A stretch of DNA of 64,000 bases. Source: Boswellia sacra (taxonomy: Eukaryota; Streptophyta; Magnoliopsida; Sapindales; Burseraceae). Within the stretch, counting starts at the first letter, position 1, and every line of letters begins with the position of its first letter. Shown piece by piece: positions 24,705-36,582 of this stretch. Location: positions 3,252,501 to 3,316,500 of the forward strand of contig SNVD02009519.1 of assembly GCA_013180625.2 (NCBI GenBank), written 5' to 3'. The position numbers were made by a program, and so were the translations under genes. The notes beneath the pieces are model-generated. The model had not been told where the DNA came from. It made no database searches and was given only the letters and a program-made list of their open reading frames with translations.

Positions 24705-25990
24705 GATATTGTTCTTCGATTTGCTTAAGGAGATGCTGAGGCCGAGAAGAACAAGGAGATGATGATTTTTATCCACCAACAGTCCACTACCAATATGAGG
24801 AGTTTCATGTTCGGTCTTTAAATTTGTAGTAACAGTCAAACTGTAATGTCCTATTTTTAATATTTAAAAATCATATAAATAATCTTTTTTAGTAATTTAT
24901 TAATTTTAGATGTTTTCAGCATTATTGGTATTTTTTTTTTTTACTAAAATTTATAATACAGTTGGAGCCATATCGGCAAATTTTTAATACACAAACTTCT
25001 AGAATATTAAAATTAGGATAGAGATGTTTGGAATAATAAAATAAAATAGTTCTTGTAATATTATTGAAATCCAACCATATTTTTGAATAATATTTTAATT
25101 AATTTTAAAATAAATTCTAAAAAAGACAATTTAGATTCCTCATGAATGAGAACACTGTGTGTGGAGACAGAATTTGTTTATTGTTGTTATCTTTTTATTC
25201 TTTTTTATGTTTTTGAAATTACTTGATTGTCCCTGGTAGTTGGACCATGCTTTTCATCTCACTGTCAAATTACTTGATTCATGTTCTCGTGCACAAATTG
25301 AGTTTCTGCCTTGAGGGGTAATTAGGTCATTTGAGTTAGGTGAAGTAGGTCGCAGGTAGATGAAAATTGTAAATATCGAAGGTAGGCAGCCACATTGAAA
25401 TTCTAATTTTACTTTTTCATTCCTTTTAATTCAGGAAAAAGAAATCATAAATGTAATGTTTGTAAACAATTTTCCTTTCTATGATTATATAAATCCCTAT
25501 GGGATTGATTTAATTTTTATATTAACAAAAATCTATAGAAGAAATAATAAGAAGGATTTTTCTTACCCGCTCTTAAGATTTGAGAAAGTGCATTTACCTC
25601 CTTTGATTTGATCATGAAAAACCATTACATTGCTGTCCATGAAATTTGAAAGATTATTGTTTACACCCTCTTTTGATTGATCATTAACAAAAATAATCAC
25701 GGAGAATCTGCTTGAAACAAGATAAATTATCTCTTTACCATATATACAGTATTAATACAGACAAATGATATCTCTCCGAGGGGGTCCAGATCTTCGGCGA
25801 TGCCTCCGACCTTTTCACAAACCACCATGGAGGAGGATAACATGAACACAATGGCAGACCTCTCCCACGTGTTTATTCAACAAATTTTTATTTAGTCGGT
25901 TTCATACAAGCAAAGCAATAGCTATAGAAGAAGCTACATAAGCTGCTACAGTTTCTAACCCACTAAAATACAGTCTTTGGACTGCTCTAT
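24705..25990. other. AT-rich spacer between MSBP1 and the F-box gene
   Basis: MSBP1 promoter side, then AT-rich sequence. The segment next to 25990 is probably F-box gene 3' UTR. No further gene seen. Confidence 0.4.
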
Positions 25991-27895
25991 TCAAAGAGCA
26001 AGAGAGCGCACCTCATCCGTTTTCCAGAGGCCTTCCTCATACTTGTACCACCTCAAGATTCCTTCATCACTCTTGGTACGCTGACACATGATGCATGAGT
26101 CCTCCATGCATGTCAAGAACTCGCGTAAGCGAGCAGCCTTTTCCAGGATAGTTTGATCAAGTTTCTTAATAATTCTTTTTGGTGCAGGAAACAGATGAGC
26201 CTGACCTTCTATTAGAAGGCAATGTGATATGTTGAGCACTTCCAGCTTTGGTAAGCAATCCAATACAATGATCAGGGCCTCCCTAGTTATCATTGAGCAT
26301 CTGAGGCTCAAAACTTTTAAGTTTGGAAGAAATGAGGATAATGTAGAAGCAAAGAGAATGTCGAAAGGACCCATGACCTTGAGTTCACTGAAGTTCTTGC
26401 AATTTTGGGAAATTTCCTCCATGAGATATGGGGGATTTGCTATGCTAGGCATTGTCATGGACTCAAGATCTCTCCATGTGCGAATAGCCTTGCAAATTCC
26501 AGTTTTTTTTATTCTGTTCCAAGCTGGCATAACAAGTCGCCTGAGCTGTGGGCACCTGGAAACAAATATAAACAGTGGGTTATTGTGCAAGATAAGCATG
26601 CAGAGCATCATGATATCCTCTTCCAACCCTCCCCTGGCAGATGACCACTATCCACTGGCAGAATAGTTTGGCAGTGAAATGCATGGATTGATGCTTCGTG
26701 CCACAAAAAAATCAAATGTTAAAATGAAATAAAAATTAAAGATAATATTTGCTGGCATCACAGGCTATGCAAGCATGTAATTAAAAAGAGAGAGGGAGAG
26801 AAAAAAGGGCCTTTAAACGAAAATGAATGCCATTATTATATCATAATCATATCAAATGACACTACGTAAATGTTTAAAAAAAAATCAAATTTGTTACTTG
26901 ATTATGATATAATCATGAAATTCAATTGACATTTAATACACAGACTGATTAGGTTACCCTTCTTGAATTAAATGTCATCAATTTACCAATTCATTATGAT
27001 ATAACCATGAAATTCAATTGACATTTAATACAAAACCGATTAGGTTACCCTTCATAAAAAAATATTGCAGTTGAAGTGTAACCTAGTCAGTCTTTGTATT
27101 TATCAATTAAATTTCATGGTTATATCACAGTCAAATGACAAATTGATGAAGCCACATCTCCTAGCATTCAGCAAATAAAATGACCAAAAAATAAAGAGTC
27201 AAGCATTAAGTAGAAAACATACTCATCTTGATAACGGCTAATAAGAGTAACAAATTAACACATGCAACATATAAAATCAAAGTATAAATTGAGACAAATA
27301 ATCAGATGGCATTCCACCTCACATAAACTAAATGATGAATGAATAACAAAACAGGCCGCAATTGCATCGGCATCACTTTCCTACTCCCCATGCCTTGTTA
27401 TAAACATATTATAATTCCATTCCACGTTTATCAACTGCTTTAAACAAAGTCAAAGAGAGATTTTACCAAAATGAGGATATTTACACTAAAAGAACCCTTA
27501 ATGAGGTTTTAAATAGGAGAAGATTTCAAAAATTACCTTTCTGCAGTGTAAGTCAATTGATCATCGCTTACATACAAATTGAAGTGAAAAATCAATGTTC
27601 TTATGTATCCCCTGCTGAGACTCAAGGAAATCTTCAACAAACGGGTCAATGTCTTATCAGAACGCGCATCCACATAAACATACGGTTCTAACGGGATTTT
27701 GATGAAATTGGATTTCAACATTGACAAGTCAAGCGTTTTCCAAAGCAGAGGATCACAGCAGGCCAAACGCCATGAACTGCAGACACGAGAAATGCCTGAA
27801 GTCAACTCGAAGACATCAAAAGACTGGAAGATCTTAACCAGTAAATCATTGTCCAGGTCCTCCCATCTCCTCACAGGAGAGGCACCCTCTTCCAT
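25991..27895 (-). CDS. F-box/LRR-repeat protein (At3g48880-like)
   Basis: Probable substrate receptor of an SCF ubiquitin ligase. Two coding exons, 27895-27537 and 26555-25991, give 307 residues with the junction in phase. The N-terminal F-box starts at WEDLDNDLLVKIFQSFDVFEL and continues RVCSSWRLACCDPLLWKTLDL; leucine-rich repeats follow (CPQLRRLVMP, NLKVLSLRC, CLPKLEVLNISHC). The C-terminus has CMEDSCIMCQR and GILRWYKYEEGLW, which I associate with the At3g48880 type. A 5' UTR exon is likely at about 31251-31430, with a donor at 31250 and an acceptor at 27942; the leader then contains a short upstream ORF (Met-Met-Leu-stop) just before the main ATG. The target protein cannot be inferred. Confidence 0.85.
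26832..27140. repeat. Direct and inverted repeat cluster in the F-box intron
   Basis: Two direct copies (about 26900-26962 and 26989-27053) share catgaaattcaattgacatt followed by GATTAGGTTACCCTTC. A third copy lies inverted at about 27076-27128 (gtgtaacctagtcagt ... atttcatggttatatc). Short related blocks ending CAAATGACA lie at both edges. The arrangement can fold into a hairpin and looks like a rearranged MITE. It is intronic. Confidence 0.7.
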
Positions 27896-28701
27896 TTGTC
27901 CAGTTTCGCAGATATCTCTCAGTTTCAAAGCATCATAAAACCTGCATAACACGCATACCAAATCCATATGAAAGACTTATAATCCATCTATTTACCACTA
28001 CAATGTGTAATTGTGCCATTGATAAGAAGCAATAAGAGAAACAGTTAAGCTCCGTTAACAATCCAAGTGTGACAGAATCAGCTTGCTTCTTAATGGCAGA
28101 CAAATACTTAAGTATGATTCAGCCCTTAGACAACTGTTTAAAAAGAAAATAGCAAGTAATATGGTAAAAGCAGCGTATTTTTTCTTTTTCTTAAAAGAAA
28201 AAGAATCTAATTAATTTCATAGCCATTCACTTTGATACTTAACCTGAAATGATGACAAAAGGAATTAAAAGGGAATAGCCTGCTCTTACTCAGGAAGGAA
28301 CAGCAAAGATCGGAGATGAGGTGAGAAAAGAAAAAAGTTAAAAAAAAAAAACTATTACTATACAAAATTATCAACAAATGCTTGATAATATATTGATCAA
28401 CCATAGGGCTGTTCACAATAATGATTTAGGAGAGCAGGCAACATACCATTGAATCTTACACTTCATCAAACCAATGGGAAAAAAAAATGAGAAAAGATGT
28501 ACAAGACCCTCCTAGTGCCATGATTTCAAAAAGTAAGGTACTAGCCAGATTCATATAATGCACCTTCACACATGTGGGTTCTGGCAAATGGCCAATTTCT
28601 ATCTTTTGCATCCAATCAATGATGCCATCGTATCAAATATCTATCAATCTGATTTTTTTTGTGCGTGCATGTGGGTGCGTGCGTGTGTGTAGATTATACT
28701 T

Positions 28702-29184
28702 TTGATTCTTCTTGGGTTTATTGAAATTAGAGATAATTTCATCGAAGAGAATGTTGAGGTCGTGCTTCTTGGCCTTGCCGCTTCTAGAACTGCAATTGCA
28801 CAAGAAAATGCAATTGGGTGGTTGTGCAATTTGGTTTTTGATGATGAAAGTTTGAAACTTTTGATTGTGAAAGGAGGAGGGATTGAGTCTTTGAAGAATT
28901 TCTGGAATCCAGTTGCTAATGTTAGGAGTCTAGAAGTTGTCCTTGAGTTGTTGCGGCACTCGTCTTCTTCTCATCCAATTGCCGAAGTTTTAGTTTCTGA
29001 TGGGTTCGTTGGTAGGCTTGTGAATGCATTGAATTGTGGAGTCATGGGCGTGAGAATTGCAACCGCAAGAGCAGTTTGTGAATTGGCATTTTGTTCTAAG
29101 ACAAGGAAGGAAATGGGTGAGTGTTGATGCATTGGAACTTTGATTAAGATGTTGGATGGTAAAGTTGTTAATGAGAATGAGTGA
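28702..29184 (+). pseudogene. Armadillo-repeat protein fragment with in-frame stop
   Basis: Open from 28702 with clear ARM-repeat sequence (AIAQENAIGWLCNLVFDDES, LEVVLELLRHSSSSHPIAE, VRIATARAVCELAFCSKTRKEMGEC). A TGA at 29125-29127 interrupts it, and the same frame continues with CIGTLIKMLDGKVVNENE to a stop at 29182-29184, so the repeat was once uninterrupted. Upstream there is no recognisable start of the parent gene, and downstream it ends at a microsatellite. It is an intronless fragment lying antisense within the probable leader intron of the F-box gene. The parent is likely a plant ARM superfamily protein; which one is not determinable here. Confidence 0.75.
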
Positions 29185-29199
29185 TTGATTACCAGAGGG

Positions 29200-29204
<5 letters not shown>

Positions 29205-29241
<37 letters not shown>
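29205..29241. repeat. (TG)18 microsatellite
   Basis: Uninterrupted TG dinucleotide run directly after the armadillo pseudogene. Confidence 0.97.
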
Positions 29242-29242
<1 letters not shown>

Positions 29243-31450
29243 AGGTGGTGACTGATTTTGTAGATGTTGGGTAGTTGAGACAAGAGAAACGGTGGAAAGA
29301 GAATCGTAGTTTTGCAAATTTGAGTTGTTAGTTTGCAGTGATAAACAAAAATGAAGAGGGAGGGAGAAGAAGAGATACGATGGAGGTGCAGACTCGAGAG
29401 GGGATAGAAAAGAAATTTTATTATTTTATGACATTAAATTATTTTATTATTAATTAATTATATTATTAAGGGTATTTTGCTAATTGCAGTGGAATTGGAT
29501 GGAAAAATGATGTCCTCTAATGACAAAACTAGCAGAAGGGTGGTCTGTGATGAGTTTCTAAAAACGTATAGACCAAATTTATACAAAAGTGCAATAGGTT
29601 AATATCAGTGACATTATGCCAAAAAGTAAAAGTAGTCTATGACATTATCCCTTAGCAAAACAAATATCCACACTGTGACATAACAGTGCTCAATGCTGCT
29701 CTTCACACAAGTAATTAGTATTTACAAGATATTGTTCTAAATTTTTTTTTTCCTTTTTGTAACCCAGAAATCTTTTGACCTTGTCTTTCTTCATCGAGCT
29801 CTAAACTATGGCCTACTTCCACAGCCAGCGAGATAGGTAGGCAGTAAACTTGTTAGATATTTATAGAAAGTTATAAGCCTATATTGCTTCTTAACAAGAA
29901 GTTGGAATCACATAATCAGATGACTTCTAATCACTTGAGGCCATATTCCTAGCCATCACCGGTAGCACTAATCAAGATATGCCATTAGCTTTGCCAATCA
30001 TATATAGAACACTTTGTTCCAGCTTCCTCTTTTTATCAATTGAACAGGATAAAATTCGGGAAAATGAAACTAGGAAATATTTCTTTCTTCTAAACAGGAT
30101 TTCTTATGATTATGATTTGTTTTAGTTAGAAAAACTAGGATTTCTTTTATCAGTATCGACTTTTATTTAGTAAATTTTCTTTTCTATTTCAGTCACATTT
30201 GTTTTCCTTGTTCACTTAGGCCATCTATATGTCATTATTTTCTCACAATCTGCTTTTTTTTGGGTGATTTTCGCCGAAACCAAATCCCACATATTCAACA
30301 TTTTTTATTAACACTGTTTGATCCCTTTTTTTCCAATAAAAATTTGAGGCCCAAACAGAAAATATTAACTTCTTCCAGAGTCATGAACAGAGATTTAGTT
30401 ATTTCATAATATTCATTGGCCAGATAACATCAAGAAAACATGTCAAAACTTATGACCCATCTATTGGAACCATCCCTCTCAAATCTCAAGTCAATTACGA
30501 ATAGCCAAGCAAAGTCATCAAAAACGACCAAACTTGTCTTGCTACAATATCTCATGCATAGCAGTTAAATCCTCACCCTAAATAATAGGTAGGCCATAAA
30601 AAAATCACCTTCTAGACCTCCTGCTCTCATTCAACTTCAATAGCCTACCATGAAAAGATAATTTTCCTCTTAACCGCTCTAGTAGTTGTTCAAAGAACAT
30701 GACATGACACATGCAAAGCTCTTAACTACATTATCAATTTACTAAAAACTTAATACTTCTAGCCTATGGCATGCATACCCAGCTCAGGAAATAAGCTTAC
30801 AACACCAACTGTCAGTGACTAACATCTACAAAAGGCTTCTGCTATCACAAACAAATCGCAAATCAAATCATCTTTCCTCTTTCCAATGAGTAACAATTTC
30901 TCTAAATGAAGACCTAAGACCTCGTATACATCAAGATATATCTCTCAAACACCGAAAATTCAACAAACCATACAAACGTTTCAGACAATCATAAACTCAA
31001 CAAGCTAAATAAATTAAACAATCCTCATGACAATATATATATAAAAAAAAAAAACAAACTTTTCACGACAAATAACAAAAAAAATCAAGCTTTAGCATTT
31101 CAAAATGTCTCAGATTCAGCAGCCTCAATCTCATCACCGATATGTGACAGACCAGAACACTTAGATCAGTCTTCTCTAGTTTTCAATTCTCATAAAAAAG
31201 ACATCTTTACATACGCATTACAGAGAGAAAGAGAGGGAGAAAAACCAAACCTTGAAAGCAATGACCTCTGTTGGTGGGTTCTTGAAGTGATGAGAAACTA
31301 CGCAGTTTGTGCTGAGAATTTTTTCCCGAATCAAGAAACGGAACCGAAGGAGGGGAGAGAATCAGATTCCACGACGAGAGAAGAGAAATTACTGAAAGAG
31401 GGTTGGCTTTGTCTAAACAAAAACAAACCCAGTCAGTTTAAGAGTGCTTT

Positions 31451-33668
31451 TGTTTTGGTTTTAGTTTTAGTTTTAGTTTTTTTTTTCAGGTATTCTAGTT
31501 GTTGTCTCTCCGACAACAGTGTCATCAGCTCACACTCACTCCTTAGATTGGTTAGATTTAGACCGTAAGCTTTGAGACTTACGGTTTCCGAGTTGCGAGT
31601 CAACATCCAGAGCGAGCCTGATTGGGTTTGTTCTGGCCTTTTCCTCATTGGGCTTTAGTGAGTTAGACTATTTTCACCCCATAAATTTCTAAGCTCACAC
31701 TGACTGGGCTTTGCCGATTCGGCTTGCTCTGGCCTTTGCCTATTGGGCTGATAAACGGGTTAGTCTATCTCCACCCTGTATATGTTTAAGTTCACACTGG
31801 ATTAAAAGATAAAAGATTAGCATACTATTTGAAATACGTGACACATTTTTTTTTTTTAATTAATTGTTTATAGGTTCTCTCTCATGGTATAAATATTTTA
31901 AAATACTGAATAAAAAATATTTATTTATGTTTAAAGAGATACTATGGTAAATTTTTTTAGTTTTAAATCCTTCAAATAGCTAATAAGTATTAAGATAGAC
32001 TTGAATACAAATCAAGTTAACCGTAGCATATTAATTCATTCTCTTTGATAAATGCAAATTGATAAACTTACATATAAAAAACTTAATAGGAGCGAAAAGA
32101 GAGATTATTTGTCCATCCTTCTAATTGAGATATCAGTTTTATTATTGATAAATTTATGCCAAATTTTGCATTGTACAAGGATTAAAAATCTTATATGTGG
32201 ATCATACTAATTTTATACTATAATGTAGAAAAGAGCTACTCTCGAAAATCATCCTCTATGCATGGAGTGATCATATCTTCACATGATGGACATATTACTT
32301 AACTGGGTTATGGGACTGAATGCTGGATGATGTTAATTTCCTGCCATTTTCCGGGAAAAAAATTCAACCCTTTTGTTTCAAGCCTGCAGCAAATAATGAT
32401 ACATCTTCTCCACTTCCTTTCACATGTTGGTTATCCAAGAGGAAAGACTTCAATCAATCAGATTCTTATCAAGCACTTCCACTTTTGAATTGGCTCAAAA
32501 TCAATGAAATGTAGCTTTTTGGTTAACGGAAATTCCATATACACATACTTTATGAGCTGATAGCAAGGATTTTTTTTTCTAGTCTTTCCTTTTCTCCCGT
32601 AATGGTTTGGTGTCATCCTGTTACTTTTTAAAGTTCTAATGACAAGCCTTGGCAGCCATTGACTAGGTTGACCTTTTAACTAGTTGGCAGAAGCTGATGA
32701 TTTTAAGTAGTCTAAGATATGTTTTAAGTGCTATTCATCACATAAATCTTGTTTGCACTGCAGATGACAAGATCGAGGCTTTGACTGAACCGGAGGAAAC
32801 AGTGCTGTTGTATGTAATGTTGTAATAGCAGTCCCTGCCTGTCATATATGGTAGCAGTAAACTCGGTTATGTTTGTGTTTTCAGTTGTACGACTCAAACC
32901 TACACTCAGAATTCTGAAAGCTAAATCTAGCCTAAGAAAACGCAGGATTTATATTATTGGACCACAAAGACAGGGACACATCTCTAAGGTATTTGGTTTT
33001 CTTAGACAGGCAGTTGAATTCGCCATTGAAATTTCTAATCAAATGTACAATATATATCATTTCTTGTTTAATGCTTTGGCCCATTTGAGCAACCGCAGTC
33101 CTAGTTTTGTCCTGAGATTTGTAATGCTGAAAATTTCCACGCAAATCAATTCTAATACATGCCGACTAACCTGCCATGAAATTGAAAGCCAGTCATTGTT
33201 GTCCTATTAACTCAAGTCCTATCGGAAAGTGATTGGATACAGATTTTGTACCAACAATTCCAGGGCCTTGCAAATGTTTTTATGACAAACAGTTATGCTG
33301 ATTAAAGGATATATGTTCATGTTCATGTGCATAATGCATACAAGCTCAGGCTAGCTTTAACTGTCTGATAAATTGAAGTTTTAACTTATTTTTATATACC
33401 ATCAAAAGTCTGGCTTATTCTTTTACCTAATCTGAGCAGATTCATTATTATCAATAATATGAGGTAGGACTATTAATGATTAGAAAAACAGGTAATCAGG
33501 TATCATGCCATTTCTTAATTGTAAACGATTGTGAGTCTTGGCTCTATCTTCTTTACAAGAGGTTACTTGATCCCTTTATAAATAGACTTGAAAGTTGGAA
33601 CCTGCCACATTTAGCCATTGTCTCTGCTTCACTCTGCTTATTCTGTCCATTTTTCTATCGTTTGAAAC
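31451..33668. other. Spacer before the CLE genes
   Basis: Contains a TTTTAG-rich stretch (about 31454-31480) and a diverged direct repeat of about 95-100 bp (about 31645-31715 and 31740-31800, sharing TTGGGCT and TTCACACTG blocks). An ORF at 32320-32514 (64 codons) has no recognisable family. The last 100 bases are the first CLE promoter. Confidence 0.4.
33575..33584 (+). promoter_or_regulatory. TATA box of the first CLE gene
   Basis: TTTATAAATA preceded by TCCC, about 90 bp before the ATG. The second CLE gene has a near-identical TCCCTTATAAATATA in the same relative place. Confidence 0.6.
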
Positions 33669-33932
33669 ATGAGAATTCATAGACTTTTACCTCCAATATT
33701 TCTGATTTTCTTAATCATATCAGCTATGGTCCATCTTTCTTGTTGCCGGCATGTCAGCTGGGCTGCTCATCAAGATACAGAGCAACTAACAAGAACCAAG
33801 TCCTCTAAACCATATACACAGCGGTTTCGCTCAATTTCTCGCTCACTGGAGCTTGCGGCCATCAAGGTCAAGCCAGTACATGAAGTATCACGTCAAGTTG
33901 TGCCTGCTGGTCCAAACCCACTTCACAATTAA
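33669..33932 (+). CDS. CLE (CLAVATA3/ESR-related) peptide precursor, copy 1
   Basis: Secreted precursor (87 residues, single exon) of a 12-13-residue peptide hormone sensed by CLV1/BAM-type receptor kinases. A hydrophobic signal peptide (LLPPIFLIFLIISAMVHL, about residues 6-23) is followed by a variable linker and a C-terminal CLE motif QVVPAGPNPLHN (76-87), ending at the stop as usual. The usual Arg at motif position 1 is Gln here, with an Arg immediately before it (SRQVVP). The motif's PNPLHN end is like the CLE8/CLE14/CLE22 type. A TATA box lies about 90 bp upstream. A second CLE gene lies 2.4 kb downstream. Which organ it acts in cannot be told. Confidence 0.92.
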   Translation: MRIHRLLPPIFLIFLIISAMVHLSCCRHVSWAAHQDTEQLTRTKSSKPYTQRFRSISRSLELAAIKVKPVHEVSRQVVPAGPNPLHN

Positions 33933-36214
33933 TTGGGTTCTCTCAAAAATTCTTTTGATGATGTTCTGGTTTTTGTTGAATGCAGAAAAATACACTGAAT
34001 TCTAGGAAGAAAGAAGGACAGTTTAGGAGACCTCTTAAAAGTGGTTTTCCTAGCTACTTGGTTCCTTGTTTAGTTATTTTCTTAGACTCTCTTTTCAGAA
34101 ACAAAATGGCTGTTGAGATTCTAGGGTAGGGTATATATTAATATATATGTTATGTTTTACTTGCGATGTGTATAATAATCACAATAGGGAATGTAAGATC
34201 CCTGAGTTTACCTTGTCGAGTTTCCATTTGAATTTGAATGTACAATAAGTAGCAGTTTAGATAAGCATACCAAGAGTACTTTCTTTTGCCTATCAATTCA
34301 ATTCCCACTGGAATGATCTAATGATTCCAGGATATCTTTTTTTGTACAAAATGTTCATCTATGTATATTCCTAATAAAAAGAAATCGTTAAAGTCTAACA
34401 TATAATAAGTGCTCACCTGAAAAGCATGCAACTTAATAGTACATTGCGACTGAGGATCATTTTATGAAGCTGTTAACTTTGCCGAGAGGGGATTGCTTAT
34501 TTTCAAAACTTTTATTAAGTTTTCAGCTTTGATGCAATACCAGGGTTGGAAAGTGTGACGTGTAAACAACACCTGTATGGCTGTATCTGCAATTAAGATA
34601 GGACACATCCATGGATAAGGTGATTAAATGCTTGGCAGCAGGAGAAGTTTGATTGTGATGAAAACCAGATCAAGGTGAAAAAGAATGTCAAGTAAAAGAA
34701 ATGGAAAAGATCATGAGAAATTGCTTAAAATGAACCAAGATGGGAACAATTAATATTCATCAATCCCAGATAAGGTTCATCAAGTTGACCTGACTTGTAA
34801 CATTGATGGAAGTAGATATGAAAACTACTGCCAATGTTTCATCATCACACCTCTTTAAAGCCATGCCTACGGCTACTTCAATCATTCTTCAATTTATATA
34901 GAAGTTTTGCTATCTTCATGCCCTTTGGAGATTCGTGACTGTTCCCGCTGCTTACTGAGTCCAAATCCTCAACCTTGTAGTGAAGTCAACGTATGGAGGA
35001 GATGGATGCCAGAGTTTACTTTCCTTTTCATTTTATATTGTGTTAGTACATGAGAAGATAACATCATCAAGCAGGCTGATATTCAAGTCAATGGCTTGAG
35101 GATAAGAAAAAATGAATTAAAAATGGGTTGAGTCAAACTAAAATACAACTAAGAGCATGAATTAATTGATTCTGTTTTTTTATCAAAACGTGCGTCATTC
35201 CATTGTTGGTTTAAACAGCCTGCAATGCTTACAACATTGACTAGAGTACAGGTTAGGTTAGGAACAAACCCGTTTTAATTATTTTCTATGGATTGGCTAC
35301 TCAAGAAATGTGTAAATTTTGGAAGCATGCCATGCGTTATGGCTTCATGAGAGAGCAACAGAAACACCTTTTTAAAAGATAATGCTTCCTTCTGAAACAA
35401 AGCATTCCACCATGGATGGCTTAGATAAAGCATTTATCAATTGTAAATCTCCAAGTGATTTCACTGATCAAGTATCAACCCTTTTTTTCAAATCTAATTT
35501 CGATTAGAAAAATGCTATAGAAGTAAGTAGTTGACAAAGTACAATGTACCTGAGAGGCTGATCCGGCAATGTACTCTGAAAACATTGCACAACCTCATTG
35601 GCATGTATTAAACAATAGAAATAGAAATGCATATAATAAATATATATATATTAAATGCTTAAAGGGAATCCAGAGTCATCATAAATATAGTGAGATTAGA
35701 ATGGATAAATCTTAAACATCTACAACTTGTTAGAAAATGTATTTATTAAAACAATAAAAAGGTTTTCCACAAAATATGGTTTAAACCAAATACATTTGAT
35801 CCATGTTTTAGAGGTGCATAAATCACTTCTTGAAGATAGTTGAAGCCAATCATCTTTCCAGGTGTATACCATATTTCTTTTTTCTAACAAATAAAAAAAT
35901 ATATGAATTTCAATAATTCAATATTGCATTTAGAAAACAAAGCTGCAAATGGCTTGAAGATCACATGCCTCTCTTTCAACCTAGAAGTTATATTAACAAT
36001 ACCAAACAAGGTACATGTAGCCTGCCTCTTATCTGAAAACGACTCCATGGAAAGTCAACTCCTGGCATTTTTTATGATACGTAAGATGTGTTTGCAACAA
36101 CTTATCAGTTTCTTTCAGAATTCAAAATCAACTGTCTAAAAAAATGAATCCAAAATCAACTGAATAATTAAATGAATTTCCGCTCTATTTTGGCTGTAAC
36201 ACTTGGCTTGTCCC
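33933..36214. other. Spacer between the two CLE genes
   Basis: AT-rich, with 3' UTR of the first CLE gene at the start and an (AT)n run near 35640-35652. No gene seen on either strand. Confidence 0.45.
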
Positions 36215-36225
36215 TTATAAATATA
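36215..36225 (+). promoter_or_regulatory. TATA box of the second CLE gene
   Basis: TTATAAATATA, about 105 bp before the ATG at 36328, in a context (TCCC just upstream) shared with the first CLE gene. Confidence 0.55.
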
Positions 36226-36327
36226 ATTCCAAGTTTCCGACCTGCAAAAACATAAAAACAAGAAATATATCCCTTTTTCATCAGCTAAACAACTGATTTG
36301 TTTAGCTCTTTTCATCCAATTTTCATA

Positions 36328-36582
36328 ATGAGACTTGGAAGCCATCTGCATCTATGTGTAGGCATGATTATTTTGCTAGCAATAGCTCAGATTTCGAGCT
36401 GCCGAGACATAAACCATATCACAGCTGAAGAATCAGGACAAAGAACAAAAACCAAGTATTCTTCTATGTTCTTGCGAAGCTTCTCTGTCATGCTTATGCA
36501 ATCAGGCAGCAAAAAGGTCGGCCATTTGCACACAGTTTCACGCAGGCTTGTCCCTGCTGGACCAAATCCTCTTCACAATTGA
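36328..36582 (+). CDS. CLE peptide precursor, copy 2
   Basis: Single-exon precursor of 84 residues. ATG 36328 is the first true ATG of the frame. The signal peptide (MRLGSHLHLCVGMIILLAIA) is followed by ISSCRD, a spacer, and the C-terminal CLE motif RLVPAGPNPLHN (73-84), which fits the consensus at every key position (R1, P4, G6, P7, N8, P9, H11, N12). Ten residues (VPAGPNPLHN) are identical to copy 1, and both share a CCR/SCR step after the signal peptide and VSR before the motif, so the genes are tandem duplicates whose linkers have diverged strongly. Role as for copy 1: an extracellular peptide ligand. Confidence 0.93.
   Translation: MRLGSHLHLCVGMIILLAIAQISSCRDINHITAEESGQRTKTKYSSMFLRSFSVMLMQSGSKKVGHLHTVSRRLVPAGPNPLHN

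Larger units (their letters stand above)
27896..31450 (-). other. Probable 5' UTR and 3.3-kb leader intron of the F-box gene
   Basis: On the minus strand 31430-31251 looks like an untranslated first exon (CT-rich, ending CTTTCAAG before GTTTGG at 31250). An acceptor GTTATGCAG ends at 27942, 46 bases before the ATG. The intron would be 27942-31250 and contains the plus-strand armadillo pseudogene and a (TG)18 microsatellite. Apart from these I see nothing coding. The splice model is inferred from signals only. Confidence 0.4.

Noticed and set aside
29205..29241. TG run considered as part of an ARM gene exon or as a regulatory element
   Set aside because: Simple microsatellite; no evidence of function.
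32320..32514. 64-codon plus-strand ORF
   Set aside because: Begins and ends without context; no family recognised; possible downstream exon at 32764 is speculative.
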